Origin: [Muricauda] lutisoli (nom. illeg.)
GTDB taxonomy: Bacteria > Bacteroidota > Bacteroidia > Flavobacteriales > Flavobacteriaceae
Assembly: GCF_017313105.1 (NCBI RefSeq)
Contig: NZ_JAFLND010000001.1
Span: forward strand, 310,001-374,000
Reading direction: 5' to 3'
Length of the DNA: 64,000 nt
This document shows positions 42,284-50,545 of this stretch, in pieces. Numbering within the stretch: position 1 is the first letter of the stretch; the number at the start of each line of letters is the position of its first letter. Both the position numbers and the translations under genes were made by a program. The notes beneath the pieces are model-generated. The model was not told the DNA's origin and searched no databases. It saw nothing but the letters and a program-made list of their open reading frames with translations.

Positions 42284-43711
42284 ATGAAAAAAACATACTT
42301 GCTAACCTTTCTGACCTTTTTTTGTGCAATTTCAGTCTTTTCGCAACTAATGGTGTTGAAAAAGGGGGAGATTGTTGAAAATCTCTCGATCAAAGATTCT
42401 ACCAATAGTAAATACTCCATATATATTCCCAAAGAATTCTCCATGGATAAGGAATGGCCGTTACTTATGGTGATAGATGCTGAGGGAGAGGAAGAAAAAG
42501 CACTTTCTATGTTTGTGTTGGCCGCCGAAAAAGAAGGATATGTTTTGGCTGCTCCTAAATTGGCCGATAGTATTTCGTTGTCCAAGAACATGGTGGTCAC
42601 AAGTAGGGTAATCCAAGAAATTGTCGGTATGTTGCCCATAAAGGCAAATCGGATTTATGCGGCAGGAGCAGCATCTGGAGGCCAATTTGCAAGTTTGGTC
42701 CCTGTTCTAATTAATAATGTGAGCGGCGCCATGTCGATTGGTGCATCTTTGGCCAATAGAGAAATTATCAATATCAAGGATTCTTTTCATTTTGTTGGTA
42801 TTGTCAGTAAAGAGAATTTTAGTTACCCATTTATGCTCACCGATACCAAATTGTTGGACAAGTATAAGTTTCCCAATCAAATGTTACTTTTTGATGGTGA
42901 TGGAAAATGGCCAGGTGTTTCTTATATAGAAAAAGGGATGCAACTCTTTACTTTGGATGCAATGGGCAGAAAATGGATTTCCATGGATTCTACCTATGTG
43001 GAGCGAGCCTATAAAAAGGATTTGGATAAGGTAAATCAATTGAAAAGTATTGGTGATTTATTGTGGGCTGAGCATTATATGACCGAAATGATGTCCATGT
43101 ACGGAGCTTTTAAAAATATGGACTCCCTTAGATCGGCACAAAAAGACCTAAGAAGAAACAAGGACTTCAAGTTGATGAAAAGGGCAGAAAATGCTGCCTT
43201 TTTACAGGAATCCATGCTTAAGGAGGACTACCAATACTATATGGAAGATGATCTCTACGCCCATAATTTCAATAATTTGGGGTGGTGGAATTATCAAATG
43301 GGGGAGATACATAAATTCATCTCGGGCTCAAAACCATTCGAAAAACAAATGGGACATCGATTGTTGGGTTTTGTGAATGCCTTGGCCGAGGATAATATTG
43401 AAATTATTTCGTCGGAAGCGGTGGTAGATGAAGATGCTTTGGCATTTTTATACATGCTAAAAACTATTTTGGAACCCGATAATTTCGATTTCTACTTTAA
43501 GATCATTTCTCTAAGTGCCAAGAACGATGATTTTGGTACCTCACTGTTTTATTTGGAAGAGTTGTTGAAAAAAGGTTTTAAGGATAAGGAAAAACTCTAT
43601 AGCCTGGAAAATATCGCTTTGTTCCGTATTACACCCGAATTCAACCAAGTTGTCTCAAAATATTTGGAGGATGCTCGGTATGATATCGAAGTTGAGGAAA
43701 ACCGACCATAG
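42284..43711 (+). CDS. exported alpha/beta-hydrolase-like protein with helical C-terminal domain
   Basis: 475 residues with a signal peptide at 1-20 (FFCAISVFSQ). Residues about 25-215 resemble an esterase or poly-beta-hydroxybutyrate depolymerase-like fold (YSIYIPKEFSMDKEWPLLMVID). The expected nucleophile elbow G-x-S-x-G reads AASGG in YAAGAASGGQFAS. The C-terminal half is helical and repetitive (FNNLGWWNYQMGE, NALAEDN, FYLEELLKKGFKDKEKL), reminiscent of tetratricopeptide-like packing. Catalytic activity is uncertain because the elbow is degenerate. Confidence 0.75.
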   Translation: MKKTYLLTFLTFFCAISVFSQLMVLKKGEIVENLSIKDSTNSKYSIYIPKEFSMDKEWPLLMVIDAEGEEEKALSMFVLAAEKEGYVLAAPKLADSISLSKNMVVTSRVIQEIVGMLPIKANRIYAAGAASGGQFASLVPVLINNVSGAMSIGASLANREIINIKDSFHFVGIVSKENFSYPFMLTDTKLLDKYKFPNQMLLFDGDGKWPGVSYIEKGMQLFTLDAMGRKWISMDSTYVERAYKKDLDKVNQLKSIGDLLWAEHYMTEMMSMYGAFKNMDSLRSAQKDLRRNKDFKLMKRAENAAFLQESMLKEDYQYYMEDDLYAHNFNNLGWWNYQMGEIHKFISGSKPFEKQMGHRLLGFVNALAEDNIEIISSEAVVDEDALAFLYMLKTILEPDNFDFYFKIISLSAKNDDFGTSLFYLEELLKKGFKDKEKLYSLENIALFRITPEFNQVVSKYLEDARYDIEVEENRP

Positions 43712-43767
43712 CTCAAAATTTGAAGCCTTCCGAGTTTAAGCTGTATTTTTGCATAAATATCTTCTGA

Positions 43768-44406
43768 ATGAAATATGCAGTCTTACTTTCTATGGTTTTT
43801 TTAATGTCCTGTGGACAAGGTAAAAAGTACCACGATGACGAAGAAAAAGTAACTTCCAAATCCGATGTGATTGCGGATATCCTCGAATATCAGAAGGAGC
43901 AAAATGAAAGTTTTAAAGATCCTGATTCTTCTCCGTTACCGGATAAATACCGTAAAGACTTTGATGGTCTTGATTTTTTTGAACCCGACACCACTTATAT
44001 TGTAAAAGCACGTTTTGAGCGCACTCCCGATGCGGAACCTTTCCTTATGCCAACAACAACGGATAGACAAACCCAGGAAGTAGTTTACGGAATCGCACAT
44101 TTTACACTAAATGGTGCAGAGCATCAATTGGAGGTATACCAAAGTTTGGGTTTAATGGATGATGAAGAATACGAGGATTATCTGTTTTTGCCTTTTTTGG
44201 ACAATACCAATGGGGAAGAAACTTATGGAGGGGGGAGGTACATTGATTTGAGCATTCCCAAAGGCGACACTTTGGTAATAGATTTTAACAAAGCCTACAA
44301 TCCTTACTGTGTATATAATAAAAAGTACTCCTGCCCTCTAGTGCCAAGGCAAAACTATTTGAGAACTAAAGTGAGAGCAGGAGTGAAAAATTTTATCAAG
44401 GACTAA
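43768..44406 (+). CDS. DUF1684 lipoprotein
   Basis: 212 residues. Lipobox LMSC (Cys15). The DUF1684 pattern is visible: KDFDGLDFFEPDTTYIVKARFER, YGIAHFTLNGAEHQLEVYQS, LFLPFLDNTNGEETYGGGRYIDL and DFNKAYNPYCVYNKKYSCPLVPRQN. Exported protein of unknown function, common in Bacteroidota. It has a strong terminator directly after the stop and lies 56 bp from the hydrolase-like gene upstream. Confidence 0.93.
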   Translation: MKYAVLLSMVFLMSCGQGKKYHDDEEKVTSKSDVIADILEYQKEQNESFKDPDSSPLPDKYRKDFDGLDFFEPDTTYIVKARFERTPDAEPFLMPTTTDRQTQEVVYGIAHFTLNGAEHQLEVYQSLGLMDDEEYEDYLFLPFLDNTNGEETYGGGRYIDLSIPKGDTLVIDFNKAYNPYCVYNKKYSCPLVPRQNYLRTKVRAGVKNFIKD

Positions 44407-44440
44407 AAAAAGCCTTATTCCTAATGGAGTAAGGCTTTTT
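44407..44440 (+). terminator. intrinsic terminator
   Basis: Perfect 11-bp repeat AAAAAGCCTTA / TAAGGCTTTTT with a 12-nt loop between convergent genes; could serve both. Confidence 0.88.
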
Positions 44441-44461
44441 CATATCCATATCTATCTATTC

Positions 44462-45499
44462 TTAGAAGGAGTAAATAGCAGCGATCAAGAAAGAAGACTG
44501 GTTGCTTGTGAAAGCTCCGTCGCTATCTACATAAGGCTCTATATCGTTCCCCCAAGTGTCCAAACGTACCTCTGGTTTTATAATAAGATTGTCTTTTGTA
44601 AAGCTACCGGTCAATGTTAGCCCAAGAACAGGGGAATCATCATCAACGGCATCGTCAGTGAACGTCATATATTCTCCACGAAGTCCAATGGCAAAATTAT
44701 CGGATGTTGTTAATTGTGGATAGATGGCTGCACCATAGAAACCAGTTCCTGTTTCTGAGTTGTCATTGTAAGCTGCATTGATTCCAAAGAAGAAATCCTC
44801 AGTAAGATCAAATCCTCCAGTGTAATCAATTTCAAAACCAAGACCACCACTTTTGCCGCTATCGTAGTAAAGGTTCAAGAATTGACCGTAAGCACCTAGT
44901 TGACCACCCAAGGAATATTCACCAGAATCACTGATGTCGTTGGTGTCCCATGGATTCATCACTGCAAGCATTAAGCTAACATCATCGGACAGGGCAAAAT
45001 CTGCCTTTACTCCCAAGTGTGAAAATGGTCCATTGGAGAATAGGTAAGAAACACTGTAGTTGAAGTTGGCTTGTGGAGCAATCACTTCATATCCTAAAAA
45101 GGTGTTGAAACGCCCCATGGTCAATGTTGTGCTCTCGGAAACATTCCAATACACATAGGCCTGGTTGATGATACCGTTAAGTACATCGTTGTTAAAAGTG
45201 GCCTCGGTACCCCTAGGTCCAAAAACCAAGTCAACTACAACACCTGTATCACCCATGTCGTAGGTACCAACTAGGTTGGCCATACCCAATGCAAAACCAG
45301 TTTGGTTTGCAAAAGAAGTAAAGGAGGCAGTGGTGGATTCTCCGGCATCGTGGAAGGTAGTTCTGTAATAGGCATCAACAGATCCACTTAGGCTAAATTT
45401 AGATGCTTCTTCCTCTTGTGCTGAGGCCGAAAATGTTACCATTGAAATGATGGCGATAGCCAAAATTTTTCCGAAATTTGTATTTATAATCGTTTTCAT
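44462..45499 (-). CDS. outer-membrane porin of the ammonium-transport cluster
   Basis: 345 residues. Signal peptide at about 1-27 (ATG 45499; ends FSASAQ). It contains repeated amphipathic strands with aromatic girdles (SLSGSVDAYYRTTFHDAG, GLGFEIDYTGGFDLTEDFFFG) and a C-terminal strand ending SFLIAAIYSF, typical of outer-membrane barrels. It lies downstream of glnK and amt on the same strand with a hairpin between, so it may let ammonium or small N compounds pass the outer membrane. That role is inferred. Confidence 0.85.
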   Translation of the reverse strand: MKTIINTNFGKILAIAIISMVTFSASAQEEEASKFSLSGSVDAYYRTTFHDAGESTTASFTSFANQTGFALGMANLVGTYDMGDTGVVVDLVFGPRGTEATFNNDVLNGIINQAYVYWNVSESTTLTMGRFNTFLGYEVIAPQANFNYSVSYLFSNGPFSHLGVKADFALSDDVSLMLAVMNPWDTNDISDSGEYSLGGQLGAYGQFLNLYYDSGKSGGLGFEIDYTGGFDLTEDFFFGINAAYNDNSETGTGFYGAAIYPQLTTSDNFAIGLRGEYMTFTDDAVDDDSPVLGLTLTGSFTKDNLIIKPEVRLDTWGNDIEPYVDSDGAFTSNQSSFLIAAIYSF

Positions 45500-45578
45500 A
45501 TCATAATCATTTTAAGTTGTCCTTTTAGCGAAGGACAGTTAGTTGTATAATTGTGAGTTTGATTGAGAAGGTTATCTA

Positions 45579-45604
45579 ACGGAGCGTTTGGCAGAACGCT
45601 CCGT
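45579..45604. other. hairpin between amt and porin genes
   Basis: Perfect 10-bp stem ACGGAGCGTT / AACGCTCCGT with a 6-nt loop, 32 bp past the amt stop. On the minus (coding) strand no T run follows, so processing or attenuation is more likely than full termination. Confidence 0.65.
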
Positions 45605-45636
45605 TTCCTTTTGTCAATCTTTTTGTGAGTTTGAAA

Positions 45637-46917
45637 CTATTTGTCTTGTGAAATATGTTCTGGATAAGCTTCAACACCATGTTCGTGCATGTCCAAGCCA
45701 TCAACTTCCTCTTGCTCCGATACACGAAGTCCGATAGTTTTCTTCAAAATAAAGAGTACTACAAAGGAGGCGACCGCTGCCCAAACAATATAGGCCAAAG
45801 ACCCATAGGTCTGAACCCAAAGTAGTTTTCCGCTACCACCATAGAACAATCCACCATCCAATGCGAATAGGCCGATCAATACAGTTCCTAGGAATCCGCA
45901 TACTCCGTGAACGGAAATGGCTCCTACTGGATCGTCAATCTTAAGTTTCTTATCAATAAATTCGATGGATAGTACCACTACAATTCCACACACTAAACCA
46001 ATGGCAAGGGCTCCCCATGCGTTTACGGATCCACACCCAGCGGTAATACCTACCAGACCGGCCAATGCACCGTTCAAGGTCATGGAGATATCAGCTTTAC
46101 CATATCTGGCCCACGTAAAGAACAGGGCTGCAATGGCGCCAATTGCGGCTGCTAGGTTGGTATTGATGATAACACTTGTAGCACCGATGGTATCGTCACC
46201 GCCCCAAGCCAATTGGGAGCCACCGTTAAATCCGAACCATCCTAACCATAGGATGAACACACCAAGTGCACCAAAGGCCATGTTGTGTCCCGGAATCGCC
46301 TGAGCTTTTCCGTCTACATATTTACCAATTCTTGGCCCAACCAAAATGGCAGCTACCAATGCAGCGGCACCACCTACGGCATGTACTACGGATGAACCTG
46401 CAAAATCTACAAATCCTGCTGTGTTCAGCCATGCATCGTCATCAAATGGCCAGTACCAGCTACCTGAAATAGGATAAATCAGTGTGGTAAGGATAGCGGA
46501 GAAAATCAAATAAGTTGAGAATTTGGTTCTTCCAGCAATCGCTCCCGATACAATGGTTGCTGCTGTGGCACAGAACACCGTTTGGAAAAACAGGTTGTAC
46601 CAATCATCAGCACTAAAAAAGAAATATCCTTGATCGGATGGACTGGATCTAAAAAATCCACCACCTACAAGGTCGCTACCATACATAATGGCATAACCTA
46701 CTGCCCAGAACATAACCGAACCAACGGCTAAGTCCATTACGTTTTTCATAATTATATTACCACTGTTCTTGCTACGGGTAAAACCTATCTCCAATAGGGT
46801 AAATCCTGCCTGCATAAAAAACACCAAAATGGCTGCCAGGGTAATCCACAATGCGCCCATGTCGCCAGTAATGGCTTCAACGGCTTTATCTATCGCTTCT
46901 TGTTCTTGTACAATCAT
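45637..46917 (-). CDS. amt: ammonium transporter
   Basis: 426-residue inner-membrane Amt/MEP channel with about 11 helices. Landmarks are DMGALWITLAAILVFFMQAGF, DFAGSSVVHAVGGAAALV (first pore His region) and GAISVHGVCGFLGTVLIGLFA (second pore His). The cytoplasmic C-terminal tail of about 30 residues (VSEQEEVDGLDMHEHG) is where PII proteins usually dock. It follows glnK by 33 bp in the standard glnK-amt order. Confidence 0.96.
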   Translation of the reverse strand: MIVQEQEAIDKAVEAITGDMGALWITLAAILVFFMQAGFTLLEIGFTRSKNSGNIIMKNVMDLAVGSVMFWAVGYAIMYGSDLVGGGFFRSSPSDQGYFFFSADDWYNLFFQTVFCATAATIVSGAIAGRTKFSTYLIFSAILTTLIYPISGSWYWPFDDDAWLNTAGFVDFAGSSVVHAVGGAAALVAAILVGPRIGKYVDGKAQAIPGHNMAFGALGVFILWLGWFGFNGGSQLAWGGDDTIGATSVIINTNLAAAIGAIAALFFTWARYGKADISMTLNGALAGLVGITAGCGSVNAWGALAIGLVCGIVVVLSIEFIDKKLKIDDPVGAISVHGVCGFLGTVLIGLFALDGGLFYGGSGKLLWVQTYGSLAYIVWAAVASFVVLFILKKTIGLRVSEQEEVDGLDMHEHGVEAYPEHISQDK

Positions 46918-46950
46918 AATCTAAGTTTTTAAGTTTTTTGGCTAATAATG

Positions 46951-47289
46951 TTAGTTGATTCCGGCGCTTCCGCTTTCCTTTGTCCTGATCCTGTAGGCTT
47001 CGATCACATCGGAGACGAAAATTTTTCCATCACCTACGTTGCCTGTTCCTGCAGTATCCAGTAAAACATTCACGGTTTTTTCCAGAAAGTCATCGCTAAC
47101 CACGATAACCAAATACCTTCTCTGTATATCGCTTGTACTATAGGAGATACCACGATACACATGTCCTTGTTTCTCATTTCCAACTCCAGTTACATCCCAG
47201 TAACTAAAGAAGTTGACCTCAATTTGATGCAGGGCTTTCTTTACCTCATCAAATTTGGATTTTCTGATAATTGCCTCGACTTTTTTCAT
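46951..47289 (-). CDS. glnK: nitrogen regulatory protein P-II
   Basis: 112 residues. The PII fold is visible: MKKVEAIIRKSKFDEVKKAL, T-loop region QGHVYRGISYSTSD with Tyr50 aligned to the usual uridylylation Tyr51, B-loop TGNVGDGKIFV, and C-terminal EAYRIRTKE. The T-loop differs from the enterobacterial GxEYxVDFLPK. PII reports 2-oxoglutarate and energy state and blocks Amt. ATG 47289 is chosen over an upstream ATG at 47331 because the fold begins there. A -7 box TATATTTG lies 24 bp upstream. Confidence 0.94.
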   Translation of the reverse strand: MKKVEAIIRKSKFDEVKKALHQIEVNFFSYWDVTGVGNEKQGHVYRGISYSTSDIQRRYLVIVVSDDFLEKTVNVLLDTAGTGNVGDGKIFVSDVIEAYRIRTKESGSAGIN

Positions 47290-47312
47290 AATTAAGTAGT
47301 TAATTGATGGGC

Positions 47313-47320
47313 CAAATATA
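47313..47320 (-). promoter_or_regulatory. -7 element of the glnK-amt-porin unit
   Basis: TATATTTG on the minus strand, full match to TAnnTTTG. No TTG lies at -33 spacing, so an activator is likely. No sigma-54 promoter pattern (GG-N10-GC type) was found here. Confidence 0.5.
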
Positions 47321-47384
47321 TAGGAATTCAATCGAGACTATTGAAAATTGGAGGGTAGTTCCATGATTTTTATGGGTATAAGAA

Positions 47385-47412
47385 AAATACCCCTTTAATT
47401 TTAGGGGTATTT
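47385..47412 (-). terminator. terminator between crcB and glnK
   Basis: Perfect 10-bp repeat AAATACCCCT / AGGGGTATTT with an 8-nt A/T loop. On the minus strand it runs into TTTTTCTT, separating crcB from glnK. Confidence 0.75.
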
Positions 47413-47561
47413 AATTTTAGGTTAACTTTTGTTATCTTTTTGTTGATTTAATCTTAATATTAAAGCTCTTTATCTTAATTTTTTTCAAGAAAATGGCTTT
47501 AACACATGATGAATGTTCATTTTTTAACAAATTTTAACTATAAAAACACAATTTGTAACGG

Positions 47562-47933
47562 CTAAATGTTTTTGGCGATCCATAATCCTAAAACCACAGC
47601 CAAAACTCCGACACCAATACTAGAGAACATGTAAATGGCCAAATTGAGAAGGTCGCCATTTTTTAGAAAAGAATGTTTCTCAAAAGCAAATGCGGAAAAC
47701 GTAGTAAATCCACCACAAAATCCGGTGGCCAAGAACAGCGTATTATTATAGGTGAGTATGTTTCCTTTAGCGGAAAGCCCTAAAAAAAGGCCAATCAACA
47801 GACAGCCTAACATATTGACCAAAAAGGTCCCCAAGAAGAAATTATGAAAAAGAGGGTTGAGCGGTTTGGAAATCAAATAGCGAAGAACGCTTCCAAATCC
47901 CCCTCCAAAAAAGACAAGTAAGGCCTGTTTCAT
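47562..47933 (-). CDS. crcB: fluoride ion channel CrcB/FluC
   Basis: 123 residues with four helices. Family signature GGGFGSVLRYLIS near the N terminus, GTFLVNMLGCLLIGLF (pore Asn) and TGFCGGFTTFSAFAFE (Phe box). It forms dual-topology dimers that export fluoride. No crcB fluoride riboswitch motif is evident in the short upstream gap. A 59-codon gene lies 16 bp upstream on the same strand. Confidence 0.96.
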   Translation of the reverse strand: MKQALLVFFGGGFGSVLRYLISKPLNPLFHNFFLGTFLVNMLGCLLIGLFLGLSAKGNILTYNNTLFLATGFCGGFTTFSAFAFEKHSFLKNGDLLNLAIYMFSSIGVGVLAVVLGLWIAKNI

Positions 47934-47949
47934 GACCTAAAGGTACAAA

Positions 47950-48129
47950 CTATACCGCTTCCTTATATTCGGTTTCTACAGCCTCACGGGGGAAAAGTTT
48001 GGTAGTTGAGGCCTCTGAAATCCGTTGGATCGGTTTAGTGAACCTTTCCTTTGCTCCATTGACGCTGAAAATCAGCAGAATGGCGTTCACGGCAAGCAAT
48101 ACAAAAAGTATACTAAAAAATACAGTCAT
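47950..48129 (-). CDS. small single-span membrane protein, 59 residues
   Basis: ATG 48129 to TAG 47950. Hydrophobic N terminus MTVFFSILFVLLAVNAILLIF (one membrane helix, 2-22), then a charged tail with AKERFTKPIQRISE and ending ETEYKEAV. I could not assign a family, but length, helix and clean reading frame make it a believable gene. It sits 16 bp upstream of crcB and may share its transcript. It also precedes the two-helix small protein at 48247-48435, so this spot has two small membrane proteins in a row. Confidence 0.7.
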   Translation of the reverse strand: MTVFFSILFVLLAVNAILLIFSVNGAKERFTKPIQRISEASTTKLFPREAVETEYKEAV

Positions 48130-48246
48130 TGAGGTTAGGTGCTTAAGTATTGTTGGACAAAAGTACGGGTTTTCCTATAAGAACGAAATCTAGGCGCTGC
48201 TATTGTTGTGAAAGGAGGAATTTTTGTGGTAACGGCAATTTAACCG

Positions 48247-48435
48247 TTAATTTTTGAGGAAGTATTTAATTATGAACAGGATAATTATAAAAGCTATGAA
48301 TGAAATCAGAATCCAAATAACACCTTTATAGTTTTTCTTGTGTAGTTTTTTATCCTTTCTGTACGATAATGAGATGATTATGACGAAGGCGATAAAAAAT
48401 AAGGCCGCAAAAATTATCTGTCCTGTGCTGAACAT
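48247..48435 (-). CDS. small two-helix membrane protein, 62 residues
   Basis: Two hydrophobic helices (about 6-23 and 40-59) flank a strongly basic loop SYRKDKKLHKKNYKG. Family not recognised. Proteins of this design are common in flavobacteria. It is divergent from the MazG-like gene 39 bp away and 117 bp upstream of the 59-residue membrane protein on the same strand. Confidence 0.75.
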   Translation of the reverse strand: MFSTGQIIFAALFFIAFVIIISLSYRKDKKLHKKNYKGVIWILISFIAFIIILFIIKYFLKN

Positions 48436-48474
48436 ATTTTATATTTTTATGCAAAGCTAAATCAAATAAGTGTA

Positions 48475-48861
48475 ATGGAAAGTAAAATTAAAGCCGTGGA
48501 GCTATTCCACAATTCTTTCGGCCTCGGGGTTTCCCAAAAGCCAAAAGCTGATTTGGGAAAGGACAAGAACAAACTTCGATTTAATTTGATGGACGAGGAA
48601 AACCAGGAATATTTGGAAGCCGCAAATAATGGTGATTTGATTGAAGTGGCGGATGCCTTGGGAGACATGCTGTACATTTTATGCGGAACCATTCTGGAGC
48701 ATGGTATGCAATACAAGATTGAAGAAGTTTTTGAGGAAATACAGCGAAGTAATATGAGCAAACTAGGTGATGACGGAAAGCCTATTTACCGCGAGGATGG
48801 TAAGGTGCTCAAGGGGCCAAACTACTTTAAGCCGGACATCCAAACCATTATAGATAAATAA
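48475..48861 (+). CDS. MazG-like nucleoside triphosphate pyrophosphohydrolase family protein
   Basis: 128-residue all-helical protein. The metal-binding pattern of all-alpha NTP pyrophosphatases is visible as LMDEENQEYLEA...GDLIEVADALGDMLYILCG (E-x3-E ... D-x2-D). It likely hydrolyses a nucleotide triphosphate; substrate unknown. A perfect hairpin terminator follows. The first residues, KAVELFHNSFG, are typical for the Bacteroidota branch. Confidence 0.9.
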   Translation: MESKIKAVELFHNSFGLGVSQKPKADLGKDKNKLRFNLMDEENQEYLEAANNGDLIEVADALGDMLYILCGTILEHGMQYKIEEVFEEIQRSNMSKLGDDGKPIYREDGKVLKGPNYFKPDIQTIIDK

Positions 48862-48885
48862 AAAAGGCGCCACCTGGCGCCTTTT
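48862..48885. terminator. bidirectional terminator
   Basis: Perfect 11-bp repeat AAAAGGCGCCA / TGGCGCCTTTT with a 2-nt spacer between convergent genes (MazG-like and ilvE). Confidence 0.9.
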
Positions 48886-48891
48886 CTTTTT

Positions 48892-49962
48892 TTATTGGGT
48901 GACTTCGTATCGCCATCCGAATTTATCTTCGGCACGGTTGTATTGAATGTCCGTGATCCTTTTCTTTAACAAGGACGCATAGCTTTCCTCCAATTCGGGC
49001 AGGTCGTAATCTTTGCCATGGTAACCAAAACCTGAAATAGGAGATACCACAGCGGCAGTACCAGCACCGAACATTTCTTTTAAGGAGCCATTCTCTGCGG
49101 CTTCCACCAATTCGTGAACGGATATTTTTCTAACCTCGGTTTTAATGCCTTCGTCCTTGGCAATGTCCAAAATGCTTTTTCTCGTTATCCCATCCAAGAT
49201 ACGGTCACTGGTTGGGGCTGTCAATAAGGTGTCCTCAATGCGAACAAAAACATTCATGGCACCTGCTTCCTCTATAAACTCATGGGTGTTGTCATCGGTC
49301 CAGATTACTTGTTGGTAACCTTTTTCGGCTGCCAGTTGTGTTGGGTAAAATTGACCGGCGTAGTTACCGCCTGCTTTTGCATATCCTACACCACCGTTTG
49401 CTGCTCTGGAGTACGTTTCTTCAATGAGTACTTTTACCTTGCCAGAGAAATAGGCTCCTGAAGGTGCACAGGCGATGATGAATTTATACTCATCGGCAGG
49501 AGAGGCATGGAATCCGTTTCCTGAAGCAAAAACAAAAGGCCTTATATATAAGGAGCTACCTGGGTTTTGTGGTATCCAATCACTTTCCAGCTGGATCAGT
49601 GCATTTAGACCTTCCATAAAATAAGCTTCAGGTATTTCTGGAATGGCCAACCTTTTCGCCGATTTGTTCAAGCGTTTCCAGTTTTCCTCGGGTCTAAAGA
49701 GCCATGCTTTCCCATTTTCGTCCTTGTAGGCCTTCATGCCTTCAAAAATGGATTGCCCATAATGGAAAATCTTTGCGGATGGGTCCAGTGTAATGGATTG
49801 GTAGGGAACCACTTTGGGCTCCGACCACTTACCGTTCTTATAATCACAGACCAACATATGGTCGGAATAGACACTTCCAAAGGAAAGATTGTCAAAATCC
49901 ACATCGTGGATTTTGGATGATTTTGTTTTCTCTACAGCAATTTTGTTAGCCATTGTTTCCAT
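48892..49962 (-). CDS. ilvE: branched-chain amino acid aminotransferase
   Basis: 356-residue PLP enzyme for the last step of Leu, Ile and Val synthesis and first step of their breakdown. Family pattern: YGQSIFEGMKAYKDENG, LFRPEENWKRLNKSA, YIRPFVFASG, the PLP Lys region GYAKAGGNYAGQ and EAGAMNVFV, and FGAGTAAVVSPI. It is the longer, fold-IV form typical of this phylum. ATG 49953 is an alternative start. It is a single gene with a terminator shared with the convergent MazG-like gene. Confidence 0.96.
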   Translation of the reverse strand: METMANKIAVEKTKSSKIHDVDFDNLSFGSVYSDHMLVCDYKNGKWSEPKVVPYQSITLDPSAKIFHYGQSIFEGMKAYKDENGKAWLFRPEENWKRLNKSAKRLAIPEIPEAYFMEGLNALIQLESDWIPQNPGSSLYIRPFVFASGNGFHASPADEYKFIIACAPSGAYFSGKVKVLIEETYSRAANGGVGYAKAGGNYAGQFYPTQLAAEKGYQQVIWTDDNTHEFIEEAGAMNVFVRIEDTLLTAPTSDRILDGITRKSILDIAKDEGIKTEVRKISVHELVEAAENGSLKEMFGAGTAAVVSPISGFGYHGKDYDLPELEESYASLLKKRITDIQYNRAEDKFGWRYEVTQ

Positions 49963-50056
49963 ATCACTTACATTTACCGTGTTAAAATTAGCTATTTATT
50001 GTTAGTTTTGGATGTTTCAGAAACCTAAATGTCATACTTGACCTACAATTAATTAA

Positions 50057-50545
50057 ATGTTATCAAAAATGAGAATTTTTAACACTTTTGCTGCAGTTTT
50101 TTTAGTGGGTGTTTCGCTTGTTTCGTGCAAACAGGAAATTATTAAGGGTGATTATTTTGGAGAAGAATTTGAAGTTTCTCGAAAGGCTTCAAAAACATCC
50201 GCTCCTTTTGATGGAATCTCGGGCAAGGATTCTCTGCAGACCCAAATTATAGGTGAAATCAAGGAAGTTTGTCAGTCCAAAGGCTGCTGGATGAAGGTGC
50301 AATTGGATTCCGACGACGAAGTTTTTGTCCGATTTAAGGATTATGGGTTTTTTGTTCCCAAAGATGCGGCAGGAAAAAAAGTGGTGATGAACGGTGCGGC
50401 CTTTTTTGAGGAAATGTCTGTGGAAGACCAAAGACATTATGCAGAAGACGAAGGTGCCTCCGAAGATGAGTTGGCCCAAATAACCGCTCCCAAGAAAACG
50501 CTAAGGTTTGAAGCGGAAGGGGTACTGATCGCCAACCAACCTTGA
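50057..50545 (+). CDS. DUF4920 lipoprotein
   Basis: 162 residues. Lipobox SLVSC follows a signal peptide; the start may be ATG 50057 or ATG 50069. DUF4920 pattern: YFGEEFEVSRKAS, the cysteine motif EVCQSKGCWMKV, FVRFKDYGFFVPKDAAGKKVVMNGAAFFEE and HYAEDEGASE. It is an exported OB-like protein of unknown function. The C-x4-GCWM motif suggests metal or cofactor binding. Its stop overlaps the TTG start of mnmD, so the two are coupled. Confidence 0.92.
   Translation: MLSKMRIFNTFAAVFLVGVSLVSCKQEIIKGDYFGEEFEVSRKASKTSAPFDGISGKDSLQTQIIGEIKEVCQSKGCWMKVQLDSDDEVFVRFKDYGFFVPKDAAGKKVVMNGAAFFEEMSVEDQRHYAEDEGASEDELAQITAPKKTLRFEAEGVLIANQP

Noticed and set aside
47290..47400. Sigma-54 promoter upstream of glnK
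   Set aside because: No pair of GG and GC elements with proper spacing was found; a TATATTTG box fits better.
47562..47949. Fluoride riboswitch before crcB
   Set aside because: The upstream gap is only 16 bp to the previous small gene, and no riboswitch-like fold was seen there.
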